A stretch of DNA of 64,000 nucleotides, taken from the NCBI GenBank assembly GCA_958450365.1, contig CAUEEP010000389.1:62001-126000 (forward strand). The letters run 5' to 3'. This document shows positions 31,801 to 43,148 of the stretch, piece by piece. Numbering within the stretch: the first letter of the stretch is position 1; every line of letters begins with the position of its first letter. The stretch is from Mesorhabditis belari. Lineage: Eukaryota; Nematoda; Chromadorea; Rhabditida; Rhabditidae. A program made the position numbers and the translations under genes. Below the pieces are notes generated by a model. It did no database searches. It worked only from the letters and a program-made list of their open reading frames with translations, and had not been told where the DNA came from.

Positions 31801-33116
31801 CGTGGCTGAAGTGTGCGTGGAGGTCGTCCTTGGCGAGGGAGCAGAAGGGAGAACCGGCCTCGACCACTTCCCGGAAGGCCCGAGGTCGTGACGAGCGGTA
31901 AAGCTTCTGTATCCGGGCGGCGTCCTTGGCGTCGTCGCGGTTTCCTTGGCGTGTTCTTGGTGGCGGCGCTCGTCGATTGGGTTGGGCACGAGGCGGGCGA
32001 GGCGGTCGTTGGTCGTCGGTGGAGGCACTCTTCTTCTTGACGTCGGCGGTGAGTTCTTGAAGGGCAGCGTTGAGGGCGGCTTCGTCGGTGATGGCTTGGA
32101 GTCGGCGGCACCATTCGGCTTGATGTTGGGTACGTCTGTGGATCTGTGGAGAGGTGTGTGTAGGTGGTGGAGGCAGCGGAGAAGCGTGTGGATGTGGAGG
32201 ACTAGGAAGCGACGAAGAGGCGTGTGTCAGCATCGGTGTTGGCGGCACGGACAAGACAGGCTCAGACACAGACTCACGTGGTGGCACGATTGGCACCTGC
32301 GCACGTGGTAGCACGATTGGCGCCTGCGCTGGCTGAGCTGTCAGTACTGGCCCGGGGGCTGCTGGCACTGCGCACTTCTTCTGATGGCGATTGCATTCCT
32401 TGGCGGTCGTGAAGAGGCGACGACATCCACGGCAGCGGAAGATGATCTTCCTCCGGTGGACGTCGCGCAGGTGTCGGGTGAGTCCTCCTTGCATCACATA
32501 CGGCTTCTTGCTGCAGAGACGGCATTGGTAGTTGGTGTCGAGGTGTGGCAGGTCGAGTGGGTAGTCGTCGGTGTCGTCATCGTCGTTGCTGAGCGTTCCC
32601 GGTTGTCCTGTTCCTGGCGGCGGCGGCGAGAGCGGCGGCAACACATGCGGCGCCGATGGCGGCTGCGCGGACCCAGGGGGAGCTCGGTTGGCTCGGAGGC
32701 GACGAGAGGGCGACACGTCGGATTCATCTTCGGGGCTGTAGTCGTTGGTGGGCTGGGTTCTTCTTCTTCTTCTTCTTCTTGACGAGTTGGAGCGAGGCGT
32801 GGAGTTGTCTTCTTCTTGTGTTGTCCTACGCGCTGCGCTGGGGTCGGCTCGGCTATTTTCTTTTGGCGGGGTGGGCGGCTTTGATCTTTTTTCGGAATCA
32901 GGTTCCGTGTTTCTTCTTTTAGCCGGGCTCCCACACTCTTCCGCTTGGGGGGCTTTGCCTTCCCGGGTTGGGGGTTCTTTCTTTTAATCTTTCTTCATTG
33001 GATCGCATATCCTCAGGTGTTCGGTCCCCCACAGGTGCGTGGGGGACCGAGATCACGCTAAAACCAAAATTCATCCTCGGCATCGATCAACGTTCTTTCT
33101 CTGCTCAAATCAACGT
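31796..33116 (-). mobile_element. Retrotransposon A5, 5' part, opposite orientation
   Basis: About 1.3 kb of a family A element whose 5' end is at 33116. The outer 700 bp match A3. Further in it becomes a diverged subfamily (for example HASPLPPPPTHTS and AALNAALQELTADVKKK). It ends just before the RT, at HFSHV. With A4 it forms a foldback whose two 5' ends point outward. Confidence 0.88.
31797..33083 (-). pseudogene. A5 N-terminal ORF, truncated
   Basis: ATG at 33083 (MPRMNFG). One extra G:C in a run at 32947-32952 (six; the chimera has five) breaks the frame early. The two zinc fingers lie around 32510-32390 and match A3. The ORF stops at the inversion junction, before any RT motif. Confidence 0.85.
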
Positions 33117-33136
33117 ATTAAGCCGATAAGAACAGA
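33117..33136 (-). repeat. Target-site duplication between B1 and A5
   Basis: 20 bp equal to U2 nt 38-57, minus strand. It is one base shorter than behind A, C and X elements, because B ends AAAACTTCC here. Confidence 0.9.
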
Positions 33137-36100
33137 GGAAGTTTTATTCAGTGAATGTTGTAAAATTTCAAATAATATATGATGCCCGATGGCACTAGAA
33201 TTGATGAATACAAATACAAATAGAGGTACTTGCATATAGTGAAGCGATAAGGTCAATAAATCACAATAGAATATATAGAAAATTGTTTTAAGATATAACA
33301 ATTTTTGAGAAAAATGACAATTTGAAATAATAAATGTAAGACAAAAAGTAAGGGCTTCTCTCTGTTCAATCAACATATTGTTTAGTTCCTGTTAGGTGTT
33401 CCACGTAGATGTCCCTGGACCATTTGATTGCATCGGAAACCATTAGCTTCTTCATGAGTTGACCATATCGCAGTGAGACGCCGAGTTTTCTAAGTATTAC
33501 ATCGTTAGTTAAACACCATCCACCAAGGGGGCCGACCGTAAAAGCATCCAGATAGACGTCGTAGTTGAGGGCTCGGAGTTGGTTGGCGATGTCGTCGTAC
33601 TTCCGAAGCTTCTCTTGTCTGGAGTTGATGAAGGCGTCCACTCGGTTCTCGAAGGGCATTGTTACGTCGATGATGGTCACCGTCTTGGCTTGGTGGTCCT
33701 GGATGACAAGGTCGGGCCGTAGGTCGGAGTTAATGCCTGGAACTTGTTGGTTAATACGCATTAATGAAGTTTCAGGAATCTTAACAGCCTTTACGAGTCG
33801 GTCCAAGATGGCGTTGTGTCTTCGGGTGATCGTCGCGAGATGGGGCTTGCAATGGCATAACACGTGGGGAAGAGTTTCGGAGGAGTGTCCACATCGCCTG
33901 CAATTTTTGTTACCATTACCAAATCTTTTAGTGGCATTCAGGGGGACACAGTCCAAACGTGCTCGATGGATGAATCTCCAGTCTGCAAAACGGGTGAATT
34001 GACCCGTTTGCAGAAAGTGGTTCGAGCAGTTTGAACTGGTCGTAAGGCTGTAAACTTTTCCCTGATCCGGCTTGGAGATGAGGCTCTGGCGGTAGAACTC
34101 TCGGACGGCAGAACGAAGGGAGTATTCGACGGTTGTGGCTGGAAGTTGGGTTTTATTTAGTAAAAGGTTAATTTTGCCAGATTCCCATTTCCATTCGATG
34201 TCCATCTTCGCCTTCAGTCTTCGAGTCGCTTTGCGTAGTCGGATCCACATGTTGGTGATGTCGCTGGACTCAAGCCTGAAATCTCCTTCCATTGAACCGT
34301 TCAGATACTGAGTAATTTCTTGTTCGTTACGTATCGCCCTCCGAAGTCGTTTGGTCACCGTCTCGTGGAGGCAGGCTGCGGCGAAGTCCTTGACATCTGG
34401 TGAGGTGAGTAGTCGGAGGCCGTGCACAAGCTTGGAGACATCCGCGAGGACTGAAATTTTCTGTAGACCTAAACCACCCATCTGACTGGAGAGGTAGAGG
34501 ACTTCTGGACTGGCGCGTTCCGGCAGATTCATCCATTTCTTGGCGACGGCCTTGAGCTTGTTGTCGAATGCTGTAAGTGGCTTTTTTTTGCTACAACACC
34601 ATTTTTTAGATGAAAAGAGATACACGGTAAAACAAAGGTGTTGATGGCGTCGGCCTTCTGCCATGGAGCGAGTAACGAGGAGTCGAGGGCGTCGAGCTGG
34701 GCGGTCATCTTCTCAATCACCTTCTGAGCGCTGGGGGCGGAGTGATAGCCGGTTGGTGTGCCTAGGTGTTCATATAGGTCGTCCTCAGAGTGGACGGCTA
34801 TAAACTCCCCTTGTACTCGTAGTCGGTTGTTGAGCGCTTGTTTCTTCTTCCCATCGATGCAGAGGCTGGCGCACTTCTTCGAGTTGAACTTCAGCCCTAA
34901 CCAGTCAGCTGCCGAGGAGACGACATCGAGTGTTTTCTGAAGTTGGGTTGGGGTACCTGTGATTACCGCAAGGTCGTCCGCGTAGGCTAGCACATCCACA
35001 TTTCGTCCATGCATCTTGTATCCGTTGTTGACTTGGGAGATGGCTCGGAGAAGAGGCTCAAGTGTTAAATTAAAGATAATGGGTGACAAAGGGCAACCCT
35101 GCTTTACTCCTGCCTGAATTGGGATGTCGTTGGTCGGACCAGTGGAGCTTCGGATGGTTGTGGAGCAGTTGGCGTAGAGACGGCGGATGACATCGATGGC
35201 AGTGGTGCTGAGTCCGGCGTACTTGAGGGCACTGAAAATGGATTGATGTGGGACACTACCAAAAGCATTTGTTAAGTCAAGCCATGCCATTGAAACTTGT
35301 TTTCGGTTCCGTCGCGCGTCCACGATGGTCGATTGGAGAACGAAGTTGTGTTCCGCACATCCGTCGGCTGCCACGAAGCCCTTCTGCGATTTGGAGATAC
35401 GTCCATGGCGGCTTGCCCACTTCCCAAGACGATTTGCTAAAGTTGAAGTGTACACCTTTGAAATAGTGTTGGACATGGAGATAGGTCTCCAGTTGTTAAC
35501 TTCTCTTTTGTCGCCCTTCTTGTGGAGCAGCACCGTCGAGGATTGATTCCATTTCGCTGGCACGTGATGTAGTCGGTGACAAGCGTTGAAGAGCGAGGCA
35601 AGGATGTGTGCACCGTTGTCGTACTTCTTCCACACGGCGTAGCGAAGGAGGTCCGGACCAGGCGCGGTGTTGGAGCATCGGGAGAGGCGTAACCATACCT
35701 CTGGAGCTGTAAAAGTTTGTTTGAATGGGTCAATATCACCGGCCAAGTTGTCCTCTTGCTCTGGCACGAAGTCGGGAATGGTCGGATCCACTAGTGGGGA
35801 CGGTCCAAACACGTCGCTGAAATGCCGGTGGAGGTCGTTTGCTGGAATTTGGCAAAATGGTGAACCTGCCTCAACAACTTCTCTGAATGCCCGTGGGCGA
35901 CACTTCCTGTACATCTTCTGTATCCTGGAGGCGGCCTTTGGGTCGTAACGTGGTGGTCCTCTTCTTGGTGGTGGTGGCGGCTGTCTTCTTGGCTGGGCTG
36001 GGCGTGGACTCTTCGGCGGCGCGTCTCCCATCTTTGTTGTCTTCTTCGCCTCTTCCACGAGCTGTTCGAGCAGGGTGTCTAGATCTTGAGGATTAGTAAC

Positions 36101-37537
36101 CCTATTAAACTTGTCCGTCCATTCCCGTTGATGTGGAGCTCCATTTGCGGCCATTGGTGGTGGCGGTTGAGGCATTGGAGGGGTCCGGTGGTGAATCGTG
36201 AAGGTGTTGTTCAGCTCGGCTGGTGGTGGGCTGGGTGGAGGCGTGGCGTGTAGTTGGCGAGCTGCGGCAGGTCCGGTGACTGGGGAACCGATGATTTCCT
36301 CAATTAGAATTTCATTAGGGATTTCTTTAGTGGTCTCATGAGAAAACTCTGGCCTCTGACCGTTCCTTTTGCGTGTTGCCTTCTTCTTGTAGCCGGGTGG
36401 AGGTGGGTGGGCATCCGGCGGCGATCCGATCTCAATTGAGTCATTATTCGCCTCCAACTGACCTCTCCGTTGTGTTGTTCCCTTCTTCTTGCAGCTGGGG
36501 AGGTGTGGGTTGAAATCCCCTCTTGCCGTGGAAGTGGGCCAGACATCGAGTGCATTCGAAGACGAGCTTGGCGACGTGTATGCGGAGGTGCGCCTGTAAG
36601 CTTTTAATTGATTTAAGTTTGGCTGCGGCTGGAGCGACACATAGGCGACACCTGAGATCTATGCTTTCAATACTTTCTATATTTTCTATCTTGACTATGT
36701 AGTCTTTAAAAAGCAGAGGGAACCCATCCTCGTCGCATGATTTCCTCAGGTGTTCGTCCGCCTTTTTCTTTGTGTCGAACTCCAGACCACAGCTCTTGCA
36801 CCTAAACACAAACTCATCCTTCCAGCCGTGCTTGTTGCCGAGGTGCTTCTTGAGGTCCCCCTGCCGGATGTAGATGCCTTCACACCATTTGCACTTGAGA
36901 CGTTCGTCGAGCGGCATATCCAGAAAGTATTTAGATAAGGTTTGGGTTAAGTTAAACCTCCCTGGATCTGCCATTCCAACGTCTTCGGTGGTGTCCTCGG
37001 CGGGATGCCCGGAGGTGCGTAACGAGGTGGCGAGAGAAGAGGAGGCTTTTGACGTCGAGGCATCGTGTCGGGGCTCGTGTGGGTAGTCGTCCTTGGCATC
37101 GCGTCGGGGCTCAGATAGTCGTCTCGGTAGTCGGTGGTCTCCGTCGTCGTCGCTCGCGCCCGACATTAAATGGGATTGTCTCGGCAATGCTGCCTTAACA
37201 AGAAACCCATTTAAGCCGATAAGGTCGTCTTCGTCGTCGTCCCTGGAGTTAACATTCGGCGTGACGGGGTAGCTCAACCGCTTTTGATCGCAGGAGCTGG
37301 GGGCTAAAAATAAAGCCCCCCCGTCTTCCGAGCTGTTTAACGTCGTAGGGGAATTGACGGCTTTTATAGACTGTGGCTGTCTGTCCGTGGAGGCGGCGGC
37401 GGAAGAGGCGACGAGGGAGGCTTCCCTTTGAAGTCGATGTAGACGCCTCGTGGTTCTCATAGTTCCAATCTCCGTGTTGTACTGTTCCAGCCTTACCCAG
37501 TATACACCGGTGCGTGACGTTAACAAGCGATAAACTT
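33137..37537 (-). mobile_element. Retrotransposon B1, full length
   Basis: 4,401 bp on the minus strand. The 5' end (AAGTTTATCGCTTG) and the 3' UTR (33137-33365, AT-rich, gene-free) differ from A and C. The 3' end is CATTCACTGAATAAAACTTCC, sharing only the last part with the other families. Confidence 0.92.
33366..37460 (-). pseudogene. B1 four-finger RT-endonuclease protein, two frameshifts
   Basis: ATG at 37460 (MRTTRRLHRLQ). The frame breaks at a G:C run (36517-36520, four instead of three), just after the fourth finger, and at the A run on the sense strand at 34582-34589 (eight A). Fingers: CKWC...H-x4-H, CKSC...H-x4-C, CRLC...H-x3-H, CTRC. RT: APGPDLLRY, WLDLTNAFGSVPH, AGVKQGCPLSP, LAYADD. 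Then CRRCGHSSETLPHVLC and RLE RPDLVIQD...IDVTMPFE; stop at 33366. Confidence 0.87.
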
Positions 37538-37557
37538 ATTAAGCCGATAAGAACAGA
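37538..37557 (-). repeat. Target-site duplication between B2 and B1
   Basis: U2 nt 38-57, minus strand. Confidence 0.9.
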
Positions 37558-37789
37558 GGAAGTTTTATTCAGTGAATGTTGTAAAATTTCAAATAATATA
37601 TGATGCCCGATGGCACTAGAATTGATGAATACAAATACAAATAGAGGTACTTGCATATAGTGAAGCGATAAGGTCAATAAATCACAATAGAATATATAGA
37701 AAATTGTTTTAAGATATAACAATTTTTGAGAAAAATGACAAATTCAAATAATAATGAGTGTAGGACAACAAGTAAGAACTTCTCTCTGT

Positions 37790-40700
37790 TTAATCAACAT
37801 ATTGCTTATTTCCTGTCAGATGTTCCACGTATATGTCGCGCGACCATTTGATTGCATCGGAGACCATCAGTTTTTTCATGAGTTGACCGTATCGCAGTGA
37901 GACGCCGAGTTTTCTAAGTATAATGTCATTATTTAAACACCATCCACCAAGAGGGCCGACCGTAAAAGCATCCAGATAGACGTCGTAGTTGAGGGCTCGG
38001 AGTTGGTTGGCGATGTCGTCGTACTTCCGAAGCTTCTCTTGTCTGGAGTTGATGAAGGCGTCCACGCGGTTCTCGAAGGGCATTGTCACATCGATGATGG
38101 TCACCGTCTTGGCTTGATCGTCCTGGATGACAAGGTCGGGCCGTAGGTCGGAGTTAATGCCTGGAACTTGTTGGTTAATACGCATTAGTGAAGTTTCAGG
38201 AATCTTAACAGCCTTTACGAGTCGGTCCAAGATGGTGTTGTGTCTTCGGGTGATCGTCGCGAGATGGGGCTTGCAATGGCACAATACGTGGGGAAGAGTT
38301 TCGGACGCGTGTCCACATCGCCTGCAACTTTTGTTTCCATTACCAAATCTCTTAGTGGCATTCAGGGGGACACAGTCCAAACGTGCTCGATGGATAAATC
38401 TCCAGTCTGCAAAACGGGTGAATTGACCCGCTTGCAGAAAGTGGTTCGAGCAGTTTGAACTGGTCGTAAGGCTATAAACTTTTCCCTGATCCGGCTTGGA
38501 GATGAGGCTCTGTCGGTAGAACTCTCGGACAGCACAGCGAAGGGAGTATTCGACGGTTGAGGCTGGAAGTTGGGTTTTGTTTAATAAGAGGTTAACTTTT
38601 CCAGATTCCCATTTCCATTCGATGTCCATCTTCGCCTTCAGTCTTCGAGTCGCTTTGCGTAGTCGGATCCACATGTTGGTGATGTCGCTGGACTCAAGCC
38701 TGAAATCGCCTTCCATTGAACCGTTCAGATACTGAGTAATTTCTTGTTCGTTACGTATCGCTCTCCGAAGTCGTTTGGTCACCGTCTCGTGGAGGCAGGC
38801 TGCGGCGAAATCCTTGACATCTGGTGAGGTGAGTAGTCGGAGGCCGTGCACAAGTTTGGAGACATCCGCCAGTACTGAAATTTTCTGTAGTCCTAAGCCA
38901 CCCATCTGACTGGAGAGGTAGATGACTTCTGGGCTGGCTCGTTCCGGCAGATTCATCCATTTCTTGGCGACGGCCTTGAGCTTGTTGTCGAATGCTGTAA
39001 GTGGCTTTTTTTGCTACAACACCATTTTTTAGATGAAAAGAGATACACGGTAAAACAAAGGTGTTGATGGCGTCGGCCTTCTGCCATGGAGCGAGTAACG
39101 AGGAGTCGAGGGCGTCGAGCTGGGCGGTCATCTTCTCAATCACCTTCTGAGCGCTGGGGGCGGAGTGATAGCCGGTTGGTGTGCCTAGGTGTTCATATAG
39201 GTCGTCCTCAGAGTGGACGGCTATAAACTCCCCTTGTACTCGTAGTCGGTTGTTGAGCGCTTGTTTCTTCTTCCCATCGATGCAGAGGCTGGCGCACTTC
39301 TTCGAATTGAACTTCAGCCCTAACCAGTCAGCTGCCGAGGAGACGACATCGAGTGTTTTCTGAAGTTGGGTTGGGGTACCTGTGATTACCGCAAGGTCGT
39401 CCGCGTAGGCTAGCACATCCACATTTCGTCCATGCATCTTGTATCCGTTGTTGACTTTGGAGACGGCGCGGAGGAGTGGCTCAAGTGTTAAATTAAAGAT
39501 AATGGGTGACAAAGGACAACCCTGCTTTACTCCTGCCTGAATTGGGATGTCGTGGGTGGGACCAGTAGAGCTTCGGATGGTTGTAGAGCAGTTGGCATAG
39601 AGACGGCGGATGACATCGATGGCAGTGTTGTTGAGTCCGGCGTACTTGAGGGCACTGAAAATGGATTGATGTGGGACACTACCAAAAGCATTTGTTAAGT
39701 CAAGCCATGCCATTGAAACTTGTTTTCGGTTCCGTTGCGCGTCTACGATGGTCGATTGGAGAACGAAGTTGTGTTCTGCACATCCATCAGCTGCCACGAA
39801 GCCCTTCTGCGATTTGGAGATACGTCCATGGCGGCTTGCCCACTTCCCAAGACGATTTGCTAAAGTTGAAGTGTAAACCTTTGAAATAGTGTTGGACATG
39901 GAGATAGGTCTCCAGTTGTTAACTTCTCTTTTGTCGCCCTTCTTGTGGAGCAGCACCGTCGAGGATTGATTCCATTTCGCTGGCACGTGATGTAGTCGGT
40001 GACAAGCGTTGAAGAGCGAGGCAAGGATGTGTGCACCGTTGTCGTACTTCTTCCACACGGCGTAGCGAAGGAGGTCCGGACCAGGCGCGGTGTTGGAGCA
40101 TCGGGAGAGACGAGACCAAACCTCCGGAGCTGTAAAGATTTCGTTAAACGGGTTAACATCACCGGTTAGGTTGTCCTCTTGCTCTGGCACGAAGTCGGGA
40201 ATGGTCGGATCCACTAGTGGGGACGGTCCAAACACGTCGCTGAAATGCCGGTGGAGGTCGTTTGCTGGAATTTGGCAAAATGGTGAATCTGCCTCAACAA
40301 CTTCTCTGAATGCCCGTGGGCGACACTTCCTGTACATCTTCTGTATCCTTGAGGCGGCCTTTGGGTCGTAACGTGGTGGTCCTCTTCTTGGTGGTGGTGG
40401 CGGCTGTCTTCTTGGCTGGACTGGGCGTGGGCTCTTCGGCGGCGCGTCTCCCATCTTTGTTGTCTTCTTCGCCTCTTCCACGAGCTGTTCGAGCAGGGTG
40501 TCTAGATCTTGAGGATTAGTAACCCTATTAAACTTGTCCGTCCATTCCCGTTGATGTGGAGCTCCATTTGCGGCCATTGGTGGTGGCGGTTGAGGCATTG
40601 GAGGGCTCCTGAGCGGGGTCCGGTGGTGAATCGTGAAGGTGTTGTTCAGCTCGGCTGGTGGTGGGCTTGGTGGAGGCGTGGTGTGTAGTGAGCGAGCTGC

Positions 40701-41939
40701 GGCAGGTCCGGTGACTGGGGATCCGATCGCAACCACTTCCTCAATTAGAATTTCATCAGAAATTTCCTTAGTACTCTCATGGGAAAACTTTTGCTGACCG
40801 TTCCTTTTGCGTGTTGTTGTCGCTGCCTTGGTTCTTGTCGTGTTCTTGGTGGGTGAAGGTGGCGTTGGAGGTTCGGTGTGTGGCGAGCCGATCACCATTT
40901 CCTCAATTGTCTGATTAGCACCTTCCAACTGACCTCTCCTTTTCCGTGGTGTTGTTGTTCTGGCCATTCCGGTCGACCTCTTCTTGCAGCCGGGCACGTG
41001 TAGAGTGAAATCCCTCTTTGAATTGAAGTGGGCCTGGCATCGGGCGCATTCGAGGACGAGCTTGGCGACGTGTTGGCGTAGGTGCGTCTGCAAACTTTTC
41101 ATTGCGGTAAATTTGGCTTTGGTTGGAGGACATAAACGACATTTTAAATCTAGGCTTTCTACACTTTCTAGTTTGACTATGTAACTGTTAAAAAGTAGGG
41201 GAAACCCGTCCTCTTCGCATGGTCTCTTCAAGTGTTCGTCCGCCTTCTTCTTGGTGTCGAACTCCATGTCGCAGCTCCTGCACCTGAAAACAAACTCATC
41301 CTTCCAGCCGTGCTTGTTGCCGAGGTGCTTCTTGAGGTCCCCATGCCGGATGTAGACCCCTTCACACCATTTGCACTTCAGTCGATCGTCGAGCGGCATA
41401 TACAGAAAGTATTTAGATGAGGTTTGGGTTAAGTTAAACCTCCCTGGATCTGCCATTCCGACGTCTTCGGTGGTGTCCTCGGCGGGATGCCCGGAGGTGC
41501 GTAACGATGTGGCGAGAGAAGAGGAGGCTTTTGGCGCCGAGGCATCGTGTCGGGGCTCGTGTGAGTAGTCGTCCTTGGCATCGCGTCGGGGCTCAGATGG
41601 TCGTGTCGGTAGTCGGTGGTCTCCGTCGTCGTCGGTCGCGCCCGACATTAAATGGGATTGTCTCGGCAATGCTGCCTTAACAAGAAACCCATTTAAGCCG
41701 ATAAGGTCTTCTTCGTCGTCCCTGGAGTTAACATTCGGCGTGACGGGGTAGCTCAACCGCTTTTGATCGCAGGAGCTGGGGGCTAAAAATAAAGCCCCCC
41801 CGTCTTCCGAGCTAGTTAACGTCACAGGGGAATCGACGGCTTTTATAGACTGGGGCTGTCTGTGCGTGGAGGCGGAGACGGAAGAGGTGACGAGGGAGGC
41901 TTCCCTTTGAAGTCGATGTAGACGCCTCGTGGTTCTCAT
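37790..41939 (-). CDS. B2 four-finger RT-endonuclease protein (one frameshift)
   Basis: ATG at 41939; intended length about 1,382 aa, the longest here. Approximate domains: four fingers 189-328, Pro-rich linker, RT with APGPDLLRY at about 616, motif A Asp at about 746, YADD at about 846; CCHC knuckle about 1203; RLE RPD about 1267 and Asp-Val about 1285. The frame is open except at seven A on the sense strand (39006-39012), where six would keep it. All four B copies break here. An upstream extension to codon TTG at 42005 is open but has no ATG. Confidence 0.88.
41693..41705 (-). repeat. Fossil U2 target inside the B ORF
   Basis: CTTATCGGCTTAA (minus strand) equals the core of the U2 target. 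It lies in the codons for LIGLN, about 310 bp inside the element; B1 has it at 37211-37223. It is followed by the hairpin segment that opens element Y. Confidence 0.7.
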
Positions 41940-42016
41940 AGTTCCAATCTCCGTGTTGTACTGTTCCAGCCTTACCCAGTATACACCGGTGCGTGACGTT
42001 AACAAGCGATAAACTT

Positions 42017-42072
42017 ATTAAGCCGATAAGAACAGATACTACACATTGATCTTAGCCAGAGGCCAGAAGCGA
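42017..42072 (-). ncRNA. U2: U2 snRNA 5' fragment (nt 2-57) before B2
   Basis: Minus strand. The U2 start is joined directly to the spacer motif CACTCAACC, with the normal promoter region absent. Confidence 0.9.
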
Positions 42073-42432
42073 GGTTGAGTGTTTTTTTCGTCAATTTCAC
42101 CAATTTGATGGTTCAAAATTTTTTCCACCATATAGTGGAAGAGTTTCGCACCCACTGATTCACTGAAAGTGAATCAGTGGCCCTCGCGCCGAAAAAACGC
42201 TCATTTTTTTTGGGTAACAATGTACGTACGGTATAAAAATGTAGGTACGGTATAATGGCTATTAATGGCTACTATACGGTAGTTTGAAGGGGAAGAAAAA
42301 CCCCTGCGCTTCTTCGCCACTCATTGATTACCGTAAATGATTAAAAATGAATCGAACGAACCGACTTGATGACAAAATGAAACGAACAGCACGAAAGCCT
42401 TTCCACTTCACTCTCAACTTTCGCATTCCCTT

Positions 42433-42530
42433 TGTGCATCCCCTTGACGGGGATGCGTTCCAAAATTTTATCAAGACACTTTTACAAGGTCTTGGGGTTA
42501 ATGCTAACCTCAAACTTGGGTAATTAAACC
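42433..42530 (-). ncRNA. SL1: SL1 RNA, right arm
   Basis: Exon 42509-42530; Sm site and stem intact. Confidence 0.95.
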
Positions 42531-42760
42531 GAAGTGGGAGATCTCTGTGGCGCTATGTGTAGAGGTCGTAGGCCAGCAGCCGCTTTTTCCTACGAGACAC
42601 ACAAAAGGTGCACACAGTCGCGTCGTCTCGCGTCTCTTCGGTGATAAAGGATAGCTTTCTCTCTCTTTCTTTCTTTCTTTCTTTCCTTTCTTTCCTTTCT
42701 TTCCTTTCTTTCCTTTCTTTCCTTTCAACTATTTCAACCGTCTTTCACCGCCCAGCACTC

Positions 42761-42878
42761 GCTTACGACCATACCACGTTGAAAACACGGCATCCCGTCC
42801 GATCTGCCAAGTTAAGCAACGTTGGGCTCGGTTAGTACTTGGATCGGAGACGGCTTGGGAATCCCGAGTGTCGTAAGC
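42761..42878 (+). rRNA. 5S: 5S rRNA, right arm
   Basis: Complete; T5 terminator at 42879-42883 region. Confidence 0.95.
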
Positions 42879-42998
42879 TTTTTGCTTTTCGCCGGTAGAG
42901 TAAAGATGATGGTTTGCTTGTAGGTTTCGATAAAATAAAGGAAGACTGTCGCTTTGCGCTTTGTTTTTCGTTCTTTATTTTGTTCCCCCATCACTGGG

Positions 42999-43148
42999 GG
43001 TGTGCGCCGATCCCGCCGGTAAGTGCAATAGCGGGCCGACGCTGTACGGCGAGAAGCAAGCTTCTACAAACCGTACCCGTTCCAAAAATTGATTAATCTC
43101 GATGAGTTCAATAGAACTCGTACCGGAGATTAAGCCGATAAGAACAGA
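42999..43148 (-). ncRNA. U2: U2 snRNA 3' part after B3
   Basis: nt 38-188, minus strand, with one base missing in the stem III loop (GCTTGCTTC instead of GCTTTGCTTC). Confidence 0.9.

Larger units (their letters stand above)
37558..42016 (-). mobile_element. Retrotransposon B2, full length
   Basis: 4,459 bp. The outer 180 bp of the 3' UTR match B1, but from about 37740 inward, through the end of the ORF, it matches B3, so it is mosaic. The 5' leader before the ATG is about 78 bp. Confidence 0.92.
42017..43148 (-). repeat. U2 / 5S / SL1 array, right arm block 1
   Basis: A complete but shortened unit in reverse orientation. The spacer 42073-42432 has lost two pieces: about 335 bp (junction near 42115) and about 110 bp next to U2. 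The microsatellite (42654-42726) has two repeats fewer than on the left. Confidence 0.9.

Noticed and set aside
31463..33116. Large perfect palindrome centred on the flip
   Set aside because: Only the first 330 bp or so of A4 is mirrored in A5; the flanks (XY2 against B1) differ.
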